From: an uncultured Agathobacter sp.
GTDB taxonomy: Bacteria > Bacillota > Clostridia > Lachnospirales > Lachnospiraceae
Assembly: GCA_910587655.1 (NCBI GenBank)
Contig: CAJUND010000001.1
Coordinates: 1-64,000, forward strand
Direction of reading: 5' to 3'
Length of the DNA stretch: 64,000 bases
Shown here: piece after piece, positions 25,918 through 33,905 of the stretch
How positions within the stretch are numbered: the first letter of the stretch is position 1
How the letters are laid out: every line of letters starts with the position of its first letter
Notes under the pieces: model-generated
Told to the model about the DNA's origin: nothing
Database searches by the model: none
Seen by the model: only the letters and a program-made list of their open reading frames with translations
Made by a program: the position numbers and the translations under genes

Positions 25918-26262
25918 CTACAGGTTGGAGCCGTTCCACCCCCAGCTTGAAACGGGCTGGTATTTGATATAAATATGGTCAGGTGAAATTCCAAGAACAT
26001 CTTCGTAAATTCTGCAGATTTCCCCGGTAAGTTTTTCAAATGCGCTGCTGTTTTCACTGCCGTAGATACTGACCTCCACAAATGCAGTCGGCTGGGAATT
26101 GTCTCCGCGGAAATACAGGGATGTTTCAGGTTCAAAACCAAGCATAAGCCAGTTTTCTGATTTTCCGGGAATCAGCTCAACAGCTTTTCCAAGCTGTTCC
26201 TTAATTCTGGTTTCTTGTTCCTTTGAAAGCGGGGTACTGATTTTTGAGTTAATAAATGGCAT
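25918..26262 (-). CDS. MIF/tautomerase superfamily protein
   Basis: 114 aa, the exact size of the macrophage migration inhibitory factor family. The catalytic proline directly follows the initiator methionine (MPFINSKIST). The region SENWLMLGFEP matches the conserved substrate strand, and the end (DHIYIKYQPVSSWGWNGSN) matches the family's W-G-W/x-N-G signature. Such proteins trim keto-enol forms of phenylpyruvate; a physiological role is unknown. GGAGGAACA upstream. Confidence 0.88.
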   Translation of the reverse strand: MPFINSKISTPLSKEQETRIKEQLGKAVELIPGKSENWLMLGFEPETSLYFRGDNSQPTAFVEVSIYGSENSSAFEKLTGEICRIYEDVLGISPDHIYIKYQPVSSWGWNGSNL

Positions 26263-26402
26263 ATGTTCCTCCTTACAGGTATCCGGTGCATGCCGGACGT
26301 CCTTTTTAATTTTTTATCTGTCATTTCAGATAGTTTTGTCTGAAAACAGTATACCCCTTTTACCATAAAAAAGAAACAGTAACAAATTTTTATATGTTCG
26401 TG

Positions 26403-26432
26403 TTGACTAACCCGAAGATGGTCTGTTATATT
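26403..26432 (+). promoter_or_regulatory. Promoter of the mntP leader
   Basis: TTGACT (26403-26408), 18-nt spacer, TATATT (26427-26432), 245 bases before the mntP start, leaving a long structured leader. Confidence 0.7.
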
Positions 26433-26459
26433 AAATAAACAAAACAGCACGACAGAAAT

Positions 26460-26603
26460 ATATGTGGGGGAGTAGTTCGCACAAAGTGTGGTTTGTCAAC
26501 AGTCCCGGTCGTAAGATCTGGCAAACCTTAATGAATGAGACTCATGTATGTACATAGATTTGGCATATGCCGGATTACTGTACATATATGGGTCTCATTT
26601 TTT
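26460..26603 (+). promoter_or_regulatory. yybP-ykoY manganese riboswitch with terminator
   Basis: The leader contains the family hallmarks GGGGGAGTAG (26465-26474) and AATGAGACTCATG near 26534-26546 around a stem pair including GGTTTG ... CAAACC (26490-26527). Its 3' side forms an 18-bp hairpin (26537-26554 with 26579-26596) followed by TTTTTTT: a terminator expected to be relieved by Mn2+. The next gene is the manganese exporter mntP, the classical target. Assignment is from motif and context. Confidence 0.82.
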
Positions 26604-26676
26604 TGCTTCTCCTAAGCTTCTGTCAGAGTTCAGACAGACACAACAAATGATAATACATAAGAAAAGGAGGAACTGT

Positions 26677-27258
26677 ATGGCGGTATTTATTGAGTTGTTT
26701 TTAATTGGCGTGGGACTTTCCATGGATGCCTTTGCAGTGTCTGTCTGCAAAGGGCTTGCAATGAATAAAGTAAATAAAAAGCAGGCAGTGGTAATAGGTC
26801 TTTATTTCGGAGGGTTTCAGGCACTTATGCCGTTTCTGGGGTGGCTTCTGGGAATCCGTTTTCAGAAATATATTGTATCGGTTGACCACTGGATTGCATT
26901 TGTCCTGCTTGCTTTTATTGGGGGCAAAATGGTGGTGGAAGCAGTACGTGAGAAAGGCGAAACAAAAATTGGGGAAATGGACCTTCCGCTGAACCACAAA
27001 GAAATGCTCGTTCTGGCAGTTGCTACCAGCATTGATGCGCTTGCCGTTGGGATTACATTTGCATTTCTGGATGTACCGATTGCAAAAGCCGTTATTATCA
27101 TTGGATGTACCACGTTTGTATTATCCATTCTTGGTGTTGTGGCAGGGAATTATTTTGGAAGCCGCTATAAGAAAAAAGCGGAAATTGCGGGCGGGATTAT
27201 CCTGATTTTGATTGGGCTTAAAATACTGCTGGAACATCTGGGTATTTTGCCGTTTTAA
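26677..27258 (+). CDS. mntP: Manganese efflux pump MntP
   Basis: 193 aa from the ATG at 26677 (AAGGAGG upstream; the frame is open further up through the riboswitch, but not used). Six transmembrane helices in two repeats, each beginning with the acidic metal-site motif: LSMDAFAVSVCKG in helix 1 and ATSIDALAVGITFA in helix 4, as in MntP/YebN. Exports Mn2+ when the riboswitch opens. The CaCA antiporter gene follows after 50 bases and may be co-transcribed. Confidence 0.95.
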   Translation: MAVFIELFLIGVGLSMDAFAVSVCKGLAMNKVNKKQAVVIGLYFGGFQALMPFLGWLLGIRFQKYIVSVDHWIAFVLLAFIGGKMVVEAVREKGETKIGEMDLPLNHKEMLVLAVATSIDALAVGITFAFLDVPIAKAVIIIGCTTFVLSILGVVAGNYFGSRYKKKAEIAGGIILILIGLKILLEHLGILPF

Positions 27259-27308
27259 TTCTGCGGCATGGGACATAAAAATAAAACATATATTAAGGAG
27301 GATTCATT

Positions 27309-28298
27309 ATGACAGCATTTATTGAAAATTGTTCACTTCCGGCAGCCGTTCTGTTTCTGGTTCTGGGATTTGTGTTTCTGGTGAAAGGCGCGGATATTTT
27401 TGTGGAGGGCAGTTCCAGTATTGCCAAAAGGCTTCATGTGCCATCCATAATTATTGGTCTGACAATTGTTGCGATGGGAACTTCCCTGCCGGAAACGGCA
27501 GTATCGGTAACGGCGTCCATAGCAGGCAATAATGAGCTTGCTGTAAGTAACGCTGTAGGTTCCAATATTTTTAATCTCATGGTTGTTATTGGTTTTTGTG
27601 CCGTGATGACTCCGGTGGCGGTACAGAAAGATGTTTTAAAAAGGGATTTTCCTTTTTCCATGCTGTGCGCCGTGCTGCTTTTTGCACTTGGCTGTATCGG
27701 GCCTATGATACTGGGGCATTTTGACGGTGCAGTACTTCTGGCTTTTTTTGCAGTATATGTCGTATTTTTGATACGGTCTGCGCTGAAAGCCAGCAAATCG
27801 GGAAATGCCTCTGACGATGAATCCATAGCGGCCGCAGAAGAAATGAAAATGATATCCGTTTCAAAAAGTATTTTTTTCATTGTGGCAGGAGCTGCCGGGA
27901 TTGCACTGGGCGGAGATGTCGTAGTAAACAGTGCGTCCAATATCGCCACAAAATTCGGTATGAGCCAGACGCTGGTCGGTCTTACCATTGTTTCCATCGG
28001 AACATCTCTTCCGGAACTTGTGACGTCAATTGTTGCGGCACGCAAAAATGAAGTTGATATGGCACTGGGCAATGCCATTGGCTCGAATATTTTTAACATT
28101 CTGATGGTGCTTGGTATCGCATCAGCCATCAGTCCGATTGCTTTTCTGACAGAAAATCTGGTTGATATTGCGATTCTTATGGTGTTCAGTATTCTTGTCT
28201 GGATTTTTGCGTGGACAAAGAGAAAACTCACAAAGCCGGAGGGCGCAGTCATGCTGCTGCTTTATGCCGCATATGTTGTATATATCTGCATGAGATAA
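27309..28298 (+). CDS. CaCA-family sodium/calcium antiporter (YrbG type)
   Basis: 329 aa, ten hydrophobic helices in two inverted halves. Both alpha repeats are complete: GLTIVAMGTSLPETAVS with NAVGSNIFNLM in the first half, GLTIVSIGTSLPELVTS with NAIGSNIFNIL in the second. The Glu in each repeat binds the ion. AAGGAGGA precedes the ATG. Placed just after mntP, it could contribute to divalent cation export under the same leader. Confidence 0.93.
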   Translation: MTAFIENCSLPAAVLFLVLGFVFLVKGADIFVEGSSSIAKRLHVPSIIIGLTIVAMGTSLPETAVSVTASIAGNNELAVSNAVGSNIFNLMVVIGFCAVMTPVAVQKDVLKRDFPFSMLCAVLLFALGCIGPMILGHFDGAVLLAFFAVYVVFLIRSALKASKSGNASDDESIAAAEEMKMISVSKSIFFIVAGAAGIALGGDVVVNSASNIATKFGMSQTLVGLTIVSIGTSLPELVTSIVAARKNEVDMALGNAIGSNIFNILMVLGIASAISPIAFLTENLVDIAILMVFSILVWIFAWTKRKLTKPEGAVMLLLYAAYVVYICMR

Positions 28299-28392
28299 AT
28301 ATGAAAACAGTTGAACCGGCTTCCTAATAGGAGTATAGTAATCATAGAGTTCCACCGCCCCGCGGGGCATTACATAAAAAAGGAGAGAATAT

Positions 28393-28752
28393 ATGGGATT
28401 TGATTTTAACCAGATAAAAAACGGTATTACGTCAGTCGGAAAAGATATTGGGAATAAGGTGAGCGATGTATCCGCAGTGGCAAAGGTGAAGCTGGATATC
28501 CATTCCAAAGAAGACTACATGGATAAACAGTTTACGGAGCTGGGAAAAGCATATTACCGGGCGCACAGGGATGAGGAAGATGTACCGGAAAAAGCGCTTT
28601 TTTCTGCAATTGCTGATGCGGAGGCAGAGATTGCACGCCTGAAGGATGAACTTATGACACTGCAGGGTGCGCAGACCTGTCCGAGCTGCGGACATAAGCA
28701 GTCGCAGGGGCATGCGTATTGTGAGAACTGCGGGACGAAACTGCAGGATTAA
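28393..28752 (+). CDS. Zinc-ribbon protein with helical N-terminus
   Basis: 119 aa. The first 60 residues are amphipathic helices (DIGNKVSDVSAVAKVKLDIH), then FTELGKAYYRAHRDE, a coiled-coil-like stretch (AIADAEAEIARLKDEL), and a C-terminal zinc ribbon CPSCGHK ... CENCGTK. Small proteins of this layout are frequent in Lachnospiraceae; function unknown. AAAGGAGAG upstream. Confidence 0.8.
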   Translation: MGFDFNQIKNGITSVGKDIGNKVSDVSAVAKVKLDIHSKEDYMDKQFTELGKAYYRAHRDEEDVPEKALFSAIADAEAEIARLKDELMTLQGAQTCPSCGHKQSQGHAYCENCGTKLQD

Positions 28753-28818
28753 CAAAGAGGCAGTCAGCAGGGGGATTGAAAGCCTTGAAAAATAAAGGGT
28801 GCCGGGAGGACTGGAAAT

Positions 28819-28864
28819 AGAAAGAACAAGGGAAAGATCAGGTATCTTTATCCTTGTTCTTTCT
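28819..28864. terminator. Long hairpin after the zinc-ribbon gene
   Basis: AGAAAGAACAAGG (28819-28831) pairs with 28852-28864, and an inner AAAGAT pairs with ATCTTT: about 19 bp with one mismatch. The T content after the stem is modest (GTTTCAG). Confidence 0.7.
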
Positions 28865-29026
28865 GTTTCAGAATAAATTACAAGAGACTGTATATTTTAA
28901 AAGAACAGACAGAACAGTGCTTTTATCAAATGTATCAGGCTGGAATCAGGAGATACAGCTTGAACCGGAAAGGATTCAGGCGTATACTGACAGCATAGCA
29001 GATAAAACAATTAAAGGGGGAATAAG

Positions 29027-30391
29027 ATGCTAATCAGGAGATTATATATATTTACAGCAGTTGCCGCCAGTATCGTGATGTTTTTATCACCCGCTTCCGT
29101 TTATGCGGACGCAGCAAAAAACACGGGAATCAGCAAACAGATCAAGGCGGCTGGAGAGTATAAGAACTGGGAGGGGGTATCCAGTGTTTCACAGTTTCTG
29201 GATGGGAACGGAAATTACTGTTTTGCCTGTGATTCAACAAAATCCGTCACAATAGTAAAGACAAAAAACGGAAAACCATTAAAGAAACGGATGACTCTTA
29301 AGAAGCAGAAGCCGCTGTTCGGAGGAGTGGCATGTGACAGCAGCGGAAATTACTATCTGGTTGGAGGAAAAACAAATAAATCTTCGGATTATAAAAAGAA
29401 CACCATATTTATTTCCAAATACGACAGTAAAGGAACGCATATAAAAACTGTCGGTGATAACGGAAGTTCCAGTCTGGGCGACTGGTATACGCAGGATTTT
29501 TATACGCAGACGCCGTTTGATGCCGGAAACTGCGATATTGCAGTAAACGGGGATTATCTGGCGGTAAATTATGCAAGGCATATGTACAGCGGGCACCAGA
29601 GCAATTCAGTTTTTGTTATCAACATGAAAACAATGAAAAAAGTGAAACTGAACGATATATACAGTTCCCACTCTTTTGCACAGCGGACGCTGCCGTATGG
29701 AAACGGATTTGTTTTTGCAAGTGAGGGAGACTGTTACAGCCGTGCGTTTACCGTTTCCGTGACTGCGGACCCGGCATCAGGAGAGAATACAAACAGTGAT
29801 ATTTTTCATTTCTGGGTAAAAAAGAACGCATTAAAAAACCAGGATATGCAGGCACTGAACAATAATTTTGCACATATGGGAGGACTGGTAAAAGCGGGAG
29901 AACATACAGTTGCCCTTGTCGGAACATCGGTGAAATCCCTGTCATCGAAAGCCGCTTCCGAAAAAGAGCAGCTTTTTATCCAGATTTTTGACCCGGCAAA
30001 GGATTTAAGCCAGCCGTCAGCGTATGTTACCTCTGGAAAACGTTCCGGGTATTCGGGAGCGAATGGGAATGAAAAGGTGACAGATTACGGTGTGAAATGG
30101 CTTACCGGATATTCCGGCAAATACACCATTTTGCATCCGCAGGCTGCGTCAGACGAAATGGGGAATATTGTTATTCTGTATGAGTTGGAAAAGTCGGGAA
30201 AGTACCAGGGCGTTTACTATATGGTACTGAATTCAGAAGGAAAAATCATAAAGAAAAAGACGAGGTATTCTGCAACGGCGCGTCTGAATCCGTGTGAAAT
30301 GCCAGTCTGCTCCGGAGGTAACGTTTACTGGACCGGGAATAAAACGAAAGGCAGTAAAGTGTATGTTTACAGTCTGAAACTGGAAATGTGA
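29027..30391 (+). CDS. Secreted protein of unknown function, probable beta-propeller
   Basis: 454 aa. Signal peptide (about residues 1-27, RRLYIFTAVAASIVMFLSP, then VYADA). The mature part has repeated short beta stretches separated by turns (GNYCFACDS, GNYYLVGGKTN, NTIFISKYDSKGTHI, GFVFASEGDCYSR, NIVILYELEKSG), the look of a propeller with D-x-S-G-N-x-Y blades. No anchor or enzyme motif is seen. It sits alone between a terminator and the DUF3796 operon. GGGGGAAT upstream of the ATG. Confidence 0.75.
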   Translation: MLIRRLYIFTAVAASIVMFLSPASVYADAAKNTGISKQIKAAGEYKNWEGVSSVSQFLDGNGNYCFACDSTKSVTIVKTKNGKPLKKRMTLKKQKPLFGGVACDSSGNYYLVGGKTNKSSDYKKNTIFISKYDSKGTHIKTVGDNGSSSLGDWYTQDFYTQTPFDAGNCDIAVNGDYLAVNYARHMYSGHQSNSVFVINMKTMKKVKLNDIYSSHSFAQRTLPYGNGFVFASEGDCYSRAFTVSVTADPASGENTNSDIFHFWVKKNALKNQDMQALNNNFAHMGGLVKAGEHTVALVGTSVKSLSSKAASEKEQLFIQIFDPAKDLSQPSAYVTSGKRSGYSGANGNEKVTDYGVKWLTGYSGKYTILHPQAASDEMGNIVILYELEKSGKYQGVYYMVLNSEGKIIKKKTRYSATARLNPCEMPVCSGGNVYWTGNKTKGSKVYVYSLKLEM

Positions 30392-30410
30392 TTTATTTGT
30401 ATCTTTTCTA

Positions 30411-30464
30411 TTGACATCACTCCCTGAAGGTGATATATTTGTATCAACAAGTGACAAATATATC
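30411..30464 (+). promoter_or_regulatory. Promoter and palindromic operator of the DUF3796/HTH operon
   Basis: TTGACA (30411-30416), 17-nt spacer, TATATT (30434-30439). A perfect 11-bp inverted repeat, GATATATTTGT (30432-30442) and ACAAATATATC (30454-30464), covers the -10 box. A repressor bound here would block initiation; the small HTH protein encoded at 31154 is the obvious candidate. Confidence 0.78.
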
Positions 30465-30482
30465 TCTTTGGAGGGCATCATT

Positions 30483-31151
30483 ATGAAAAAGAAATGCAAA
30501 AAAATTATAATTTTTCTGGGCGTGGTATGCGTTCTGCTTGTGGCTGTATCTTCATGGTATACCATTGTTTTTAATGAGGCAAGGCTGATTTTGCCGATGG
30601 AGCTGTCGGAATATGTTTTTCGGGTACGGGACCTGCCGATGATAATTTCATGCATACTTTTGGCACTGTATCTCCTGTACTGTTTTGGGCTGCTGGTGTG
30701 GACTGTTATTGCAAATAGATGCGCCGGGGAAGCCAGCCAGTATACAAGAACCATTAATCCGAAACTTGGATTTTTAGGTTTACTTGGATTTGCCGGTTTT
30801 CTGGGATTCCTGACCTATCATGTAAATAAAAGTGTTTATCCATTTGCATGTTTCATGTTTTTTGGATTTTTTGGCTTTTTCTTCGAGGGAAAAATGTCAA
30901 ATACCTATATGGATGAGCGGTACAGGGAAAATAAAATGAAAGCTGACGTGACAGCGAACAAAATCGCCATGACAATTATTTTTCTTGCAATCATTATACT
31001 GGGCTCAGGGAATTTCATGGGAAATCTGGAATATACGCTGATTGCACTTGTGATTGCTGTGGCGGTTTCTATTGCGCTTGATATTTTTCTGGGAGAATAT
31101 CTGCTGTACCGTTACGACCATGGTGAAGAGCCTGACGAAAGCGAGGGATAA
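30483..31151 (+). CDS. DUF3796-family membrane protein
   Basis: 222 aa from the ATG at 30483 (TTGGAGGG upstream). Transmembrane segments at about residues 7-27, 50-75, 95-108, 116-133, 160-178 and 182-203. The middle glycine/phenylalanine-rich LGFLGLLGFAGFLGF and FMFFGFFGFFFEGKMSNTYMDERY are typical of DUF3796 proteins. Function unknown; members are usually paired with a YgzD-like HTH gene, as here (2 bases downstream). Confidence 0.8.
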   Translation: MKKKCKKIIIFLGVVCVLLVAVSSWYTIVFNEARLILPMELSEYVFRVRDLPMIISCILLALYLLYCFGLLVWTVIANRCAGEASQYTRTINPKLGFLGLLGFAGFLGFLTYHVNKSVYPFACFMFFGFFGFFFEGKMSNTYMDERYRENKMKADVTANKIAMTIIFLAIIILGSGNFMGNLEYTLIALVIAVAVSIALDIFLGEYLLYRYDHGEEPDESEG

Positions 31152-31153
31152 TT

Positions 31154-31354
31154 GTGCCGGATTTTGAATGCAGGTTAAAGCAGTACAGACAGTTAAAGGA
31201 TTTGACGCAGGAACAGCTTGCAGTGCAGGTGGGTGTACGCCGGGAAACGATTATGCGTCTGGAAAAAGCCCAGTACAACCCTTCGCTGAAGCTCGCGGTT
31301 GATATTTCAAGGGCAGTGGATGCACCGATTGAAGACATTTTTGTTTTTAAGTAA
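31154..31354 (+). CDS. Small HTH regulator (YgzD/Cro-C1 type)
   Basis: 66 aa, GTG start. The whole protein is a Cro/C1 helix-turn-helix: LKQYRQLKDLTQEQLAVQVG, RRETIMRLEKAQYNPSLKLA, and the ending AVDAPIEDIFVFK typical of the short stand-alone group. It is encoded 2 bases after the DUF3796 gene and probably binds the palindrome over the operon promoter at 30432-30464. Confidence 0.9.
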   Translation: MPDFECRLKQYRQLKDLTQEQLAVQVGVRRETIMRLEKAQYNPSLKLAVDISRAVDAPIEDIFVFK

Positions 31355-31363
31355 GGGGAAAGT

Positions 31364-31810
31364 ATGTTTCATTATGAAGAAATAGAAAATAAAATTAACG
31401 AATATCTGGAAGAAACGGGGGAAGAGCTTTCCGTATTCTTTGAGGAAAACGGCGCAGCAGAGGAAAAGATAAAATCTGTAGAAAAGCTTTTGGAAGTTAC
31501 TTTGCCGGAAAGCTTCCGGTGGTTTTTAAGAAAATACGGTTCCGGCGGAATCGAAGGAATTGAGCTGTTTGGAATCGAAAGCGACAGGGAGCCAAAAGAC
31601 TGTACCCTTGTAATTATGACAAAAGAGTACAGAAAAAAAGGAATGCCGCAGAATCTGGTTGTGATTGAATCTGAGGGGGATTATGTCCGCTGTCTGGAAA
31701 CGGACGGGGGAGCCGTTGTAACATGGTCGCAGCATGACAAGGATGGAGTTGTGGCAGAGGAAGAGAATTTTTACACGTATTTTAATGAAAAGCTGGATGA
31801 TTATGTGTAA
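31364..31810 (+). CDS. SMI1/KNR4 (SUKH) family protein
   Basis: 148 aa. SUKH fold signature: helical start, then the conserved TLPESFRWFLRKYGSGGIEG (the P-x-S/D-F-x-x-F-L-x-x-Y-G-G-G motif) at about residues 46-65 and NLVVIESEGDYVRCL with a glycine/aspartate turn near 105. SUKH proteins are commonly immunity proteins against secreted polymorphic toxins, but no toxin gene is seen here. Follows the HTH gene after 9 bases, probably the same transcript. Confidence 0.85.
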   Translation: MFHYEEIENKINEYLEETGEELSVFFEENGAAEEKIKSVEKLLEVTLPESFRWFLRKYGSGGIEGIELFGIESDREPKDCTLVIMTKEYRKKGMPQNLVVIESEGDYVRCLETDGGAVVTWSQHDKDGVVAEEENFYTYFNEKLDDYV

Positions 31811-31887
31811 TTTTTGGGTGCCAGAGAATCAGGATGAATAAAGACGTTTTTTAAATAATTTTGATTAATTGGGAGATTGGGAAGCAG

Positions 31888-32499
31888 ATGATGAACGGAA
31901 AAATATATATTCAGAAGCTGAAAGAGGCATATGAAAAACGTGGTTTCATAAATAAGTGGAACCATCTTTTTAATATTGCGCATGGTATATCCGAAGAGGA
32001 TAAACGGTTATTAATGGGAGAATATCCGGAATTTCCTAAGAGCTTAATGGAGATTCTGGAAACCATAGATGGGACATACTGGCGGCAGTACGGTGATGAA
32101 AAGGTTACATTTTACTTTTTTGGTTCGGATGTTGAGGACGGCAGGTATCCTTACTATTTGTTTTCCGCAGAAGATATCATGGAAAATAAGGACATGGCAT
32201 CAGATTTTGCGGATTTGTTTTACCTTTATCATGAAGAATATGATGAGGATTACGGTCCATTTATAGATGACAGGATACAGACGGATATTAATAAATTAAA
32301 GTGGCTGGCTTTTTCCGACTGTATGAATAACGGTGGGACTTCAAGCCTGTTTATTGATTTTACGCCATCTGAAAAAGGAACAAAAGGACAGGTTATCAGA
32401 TATCTGCATGATCCTGATGAACTGGAAGTGATTTCTGACAGTTTTGATGGATTTCTTGAAATGCTAATTGATAATCAGTTTAAATTTATAAGAGCATAG
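31888..32499 (+). CDS. Second SMI1/KNR4 (SUKH)-like protein
   Basis: About 203 aa from the paired ATG codons at 31888/31891; an upstream TTG at 31861 is less likely. N-terminal helices, then EYPEFPKSLMEILETIDGTYW, which matches the SUKH P-x-S-L-x-x-x-L-x-x-x-D-G pattern, a beta-rich middle (VTFYFFGSDVEDGRYPYYLFS) and SLFIDFTPSEKGTKGQVIRY followed by the typical final helix (DGFLEMLID). Divergent from the SUKH protein upstream, so they are not a recent duplication. Probably an orphan immunity protein. Confidence 0.75.
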   Translation: MMNGKIYIQKLKEAYEKRGFINKWNHLFNIAHGISEEDKRLLMGEYPEFPKSLMEILETIDGTYWRQYGDEKVTFYFFGSDVEDGRYPYYLFSAEDIMENKDMASDFADLFYLYHEEYDEDYGPFIDDRIQTDINKLKWLAFSDCMNNGGTSSLFIDFTPSEKGTKGQVIRYLHDPDELEVISDSFDGFLEMLIDNQFKFIRA

Positions 32500-32543
32500 A
32501 CACAAAATTTAAATTCCCCAATGTAAAATAATTTCATATCTTC

Positions 32544-32599
32544 TTGACAAGCCGCACCCCAGGTGCGTATAATTGTATATATGCAATTTATACAATTAT
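32544..32599 (+). promoter_or_regulatory. Promoter and palindromic operator of the GntR-ABC operon
   Basis: TTGACA (32544-32549), 18-nt spacer, TATAAT (32568-32573). A perfect 11-bp inverted repeat ATAATTGTATA (32569-32579) / TATACAATTAT (32589-32599) starts inside the -10 box. TGTATA-TATACA half-sites are usual for YtrA-type GntR repressors, which fits the gene at 32648. Confidence 0.82.
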
Positions 32600-32647
32600 A
32601 ACACTTGCGTTTGCAGGTCAAACCATTTTCAGGGAGTGTACACTTGA

Positions 32648-33022
32648 ATGAATATCAACATCAGCAATACAAACGGCAGTCCGATCTATCTTCAGATAAC
32701 GGATCAGATAAAAACTCTGATACTGGAGGGCAAACTTAAGGAAGGTGAAATGCTTCCCTCCATGCGGACGCTCGCGCTGGAGCTGCATATCAGTTTTATG
32801 ACAACCAAACGCGCGTATGAGAAGCTGGAGAGGGACGGCTTTATCGAGTCATATACGGGCAAAGGTTCCTTTGTCAGGGCGCAGAACATGGAGCTTTTCC
32901 GCGAGGAGCAGCTGAAAGCCATTGAGGCCCTGCTTGCGGAAGCCGGTGAAAGAGCGCAAAAGGCAGACCTGACCATGGACGAGCTCCATGAGCTTCTCGA
33001 CCTTGTGAACGGAGGGGAATAA
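32648..33022 (+). CDS. GntR-family regulator, YtrA subfamily
   Basis: 124 aa. N-terminal winged helix: GSPIYLQITDQIKTLILEGK, then MLPSMRTLALELHISFMTTK and DGFIESYTGKGSFV. The C-terminal part is a short helical dimerisation segment (~45 aa), which defines the small YtrA group always found beside ABC transporter genes. Expected to repress its own operon through the palindrome at 32569-32599 and to respond to cell-wall-active compounds. Confidence 0.92.
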   Translation: MNINISNTNGSPIYLQITDQIKTLILEGKLKEGEMLPSMRTLALELHISFMTTKRAYEKLERDGFIESYTGKGSFVRAQNMELFREEQLKAIEALLAEAGERAQKADLTMDELHELLDLVNGGE

Positions 33023-33023
33023 T

Positions 33024-33905
33024 ATGAGAAACTACGAAAACGCCATTGAGCTGTCGGGCGTAACAAAGCGGTATGAGGGCTTCACTCTTGACAGCGTGAG
33101 CTTTCATGTGCCAAAAGGCAGTATCATGGGCTTTATCGGACAGAACGGCGCAGGCAAGACCACCACGATCCGCAGCCTGCTGAACATCACGAATATCGAC
33201 GGGGGAGAAATACGGCTGCTGGGTCTTGACCACATCAGGGACGAATTTGAGATAAAAAAACACCTTGCAGTGGTATTTGACGAGCTGCCGTTCCACGAGG
33301 TTTTTACTGCCGCGGACATGGCGCGCATCTTTGCGGGACTGTACCCTGAATGGGATAACAGGGTGTACTCGAAATATCTGAAGCGGTTTGGTCTGCCGTT
33401 AAAAAAGAAGATAGGACAGTACTCAAAGGGAATGAAAATGAAGCTCCAGATCGCCTGCGCCCTGTCCCACAACGCGGAGCTTCTGGTTATGGACGAAGCC
33501 ACCACCGGTCTCGACCCTGTTGTGCGGGACGAGATTCTGCACATCTTTATGGAGTACCTGCGGGACGGGGAGCGTTCCCTGCTTATGTCTTCCCACATTA
33601 CCGCCGACCTTGAAAAGACCGCCGACAGCGTGACCTTTATTGACAAGGGAAAGGTTCTGCTGACAGGCTGCAAGGACGTCATTTTGGAAACTCACGGCAT
33701 ACTTAAGTGCGGCAGGGACCAAGTTGGCACAATCGACAGGAAAGATATCGTCAGCGTCCGCGAAAACGAGTTCGGCGCAGAGGTCATGCTCTTTGACCGC
33801 GAGAGTGCGTATGATAAGTACCGCGGAGCGGTAATTGATGCAGCAAATCTTGACGATATCATGCTGTACTATGTTCACAAAAATGAAATGGGGTGGCGGC
33901 AATGA
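33024..33905 (+). CDS. ABC transporter ATP-binding protein (YtrB type)
   Basis: 293 aa. Walker A GQNGAGKTTT (about residues 40-49), signature YSKGMKMKLQI, Walker B LLVMDEATTGLDP, switch histidine in MSSHITADLE. The 70-residue C-terminal extension is typical of the YtrB/BcrA-like group. It lies one base after the regulator stop and overlaps the permease by 4 bases (ATGA). This and the flanking genes use more C-ending codons than their neighbours, suggesting acquisition from another Firmicute. Confidence 0.93.
   Translation: MRNYENAIELSGVTKRYEGFTLDSVSFHVPKGSIMGFIGQNGAGKTTTIRSLLNITNIDGGEIRLLGLDHIRDEFEIKKHLAVVFDELPFHEVFTAADMARIFAGLYPEWDNRVYSKYLKRFGLPLKKKIGQYSKGMKMKLQIACALSHNAELLVMDEATTGLDPVVRDEILHIFMEYLRDGERSLLMSSHITADLEKTADSVTFIDKGKVLLTGCKDVILETHGILKCGRDQVGTIDRKDIVSVRENEFGAEVMLFDRESAYDKYRGAVIDAANLDDIMLYYVHKNEMGWRQ

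Noticed and set aside
27434..28252. 272-codon minus-strand frame
   Set aside because: Antisense to the CaCA antiporter gene; the Ser/Thr/Ile-rich composition is the mirror of membrane helices.
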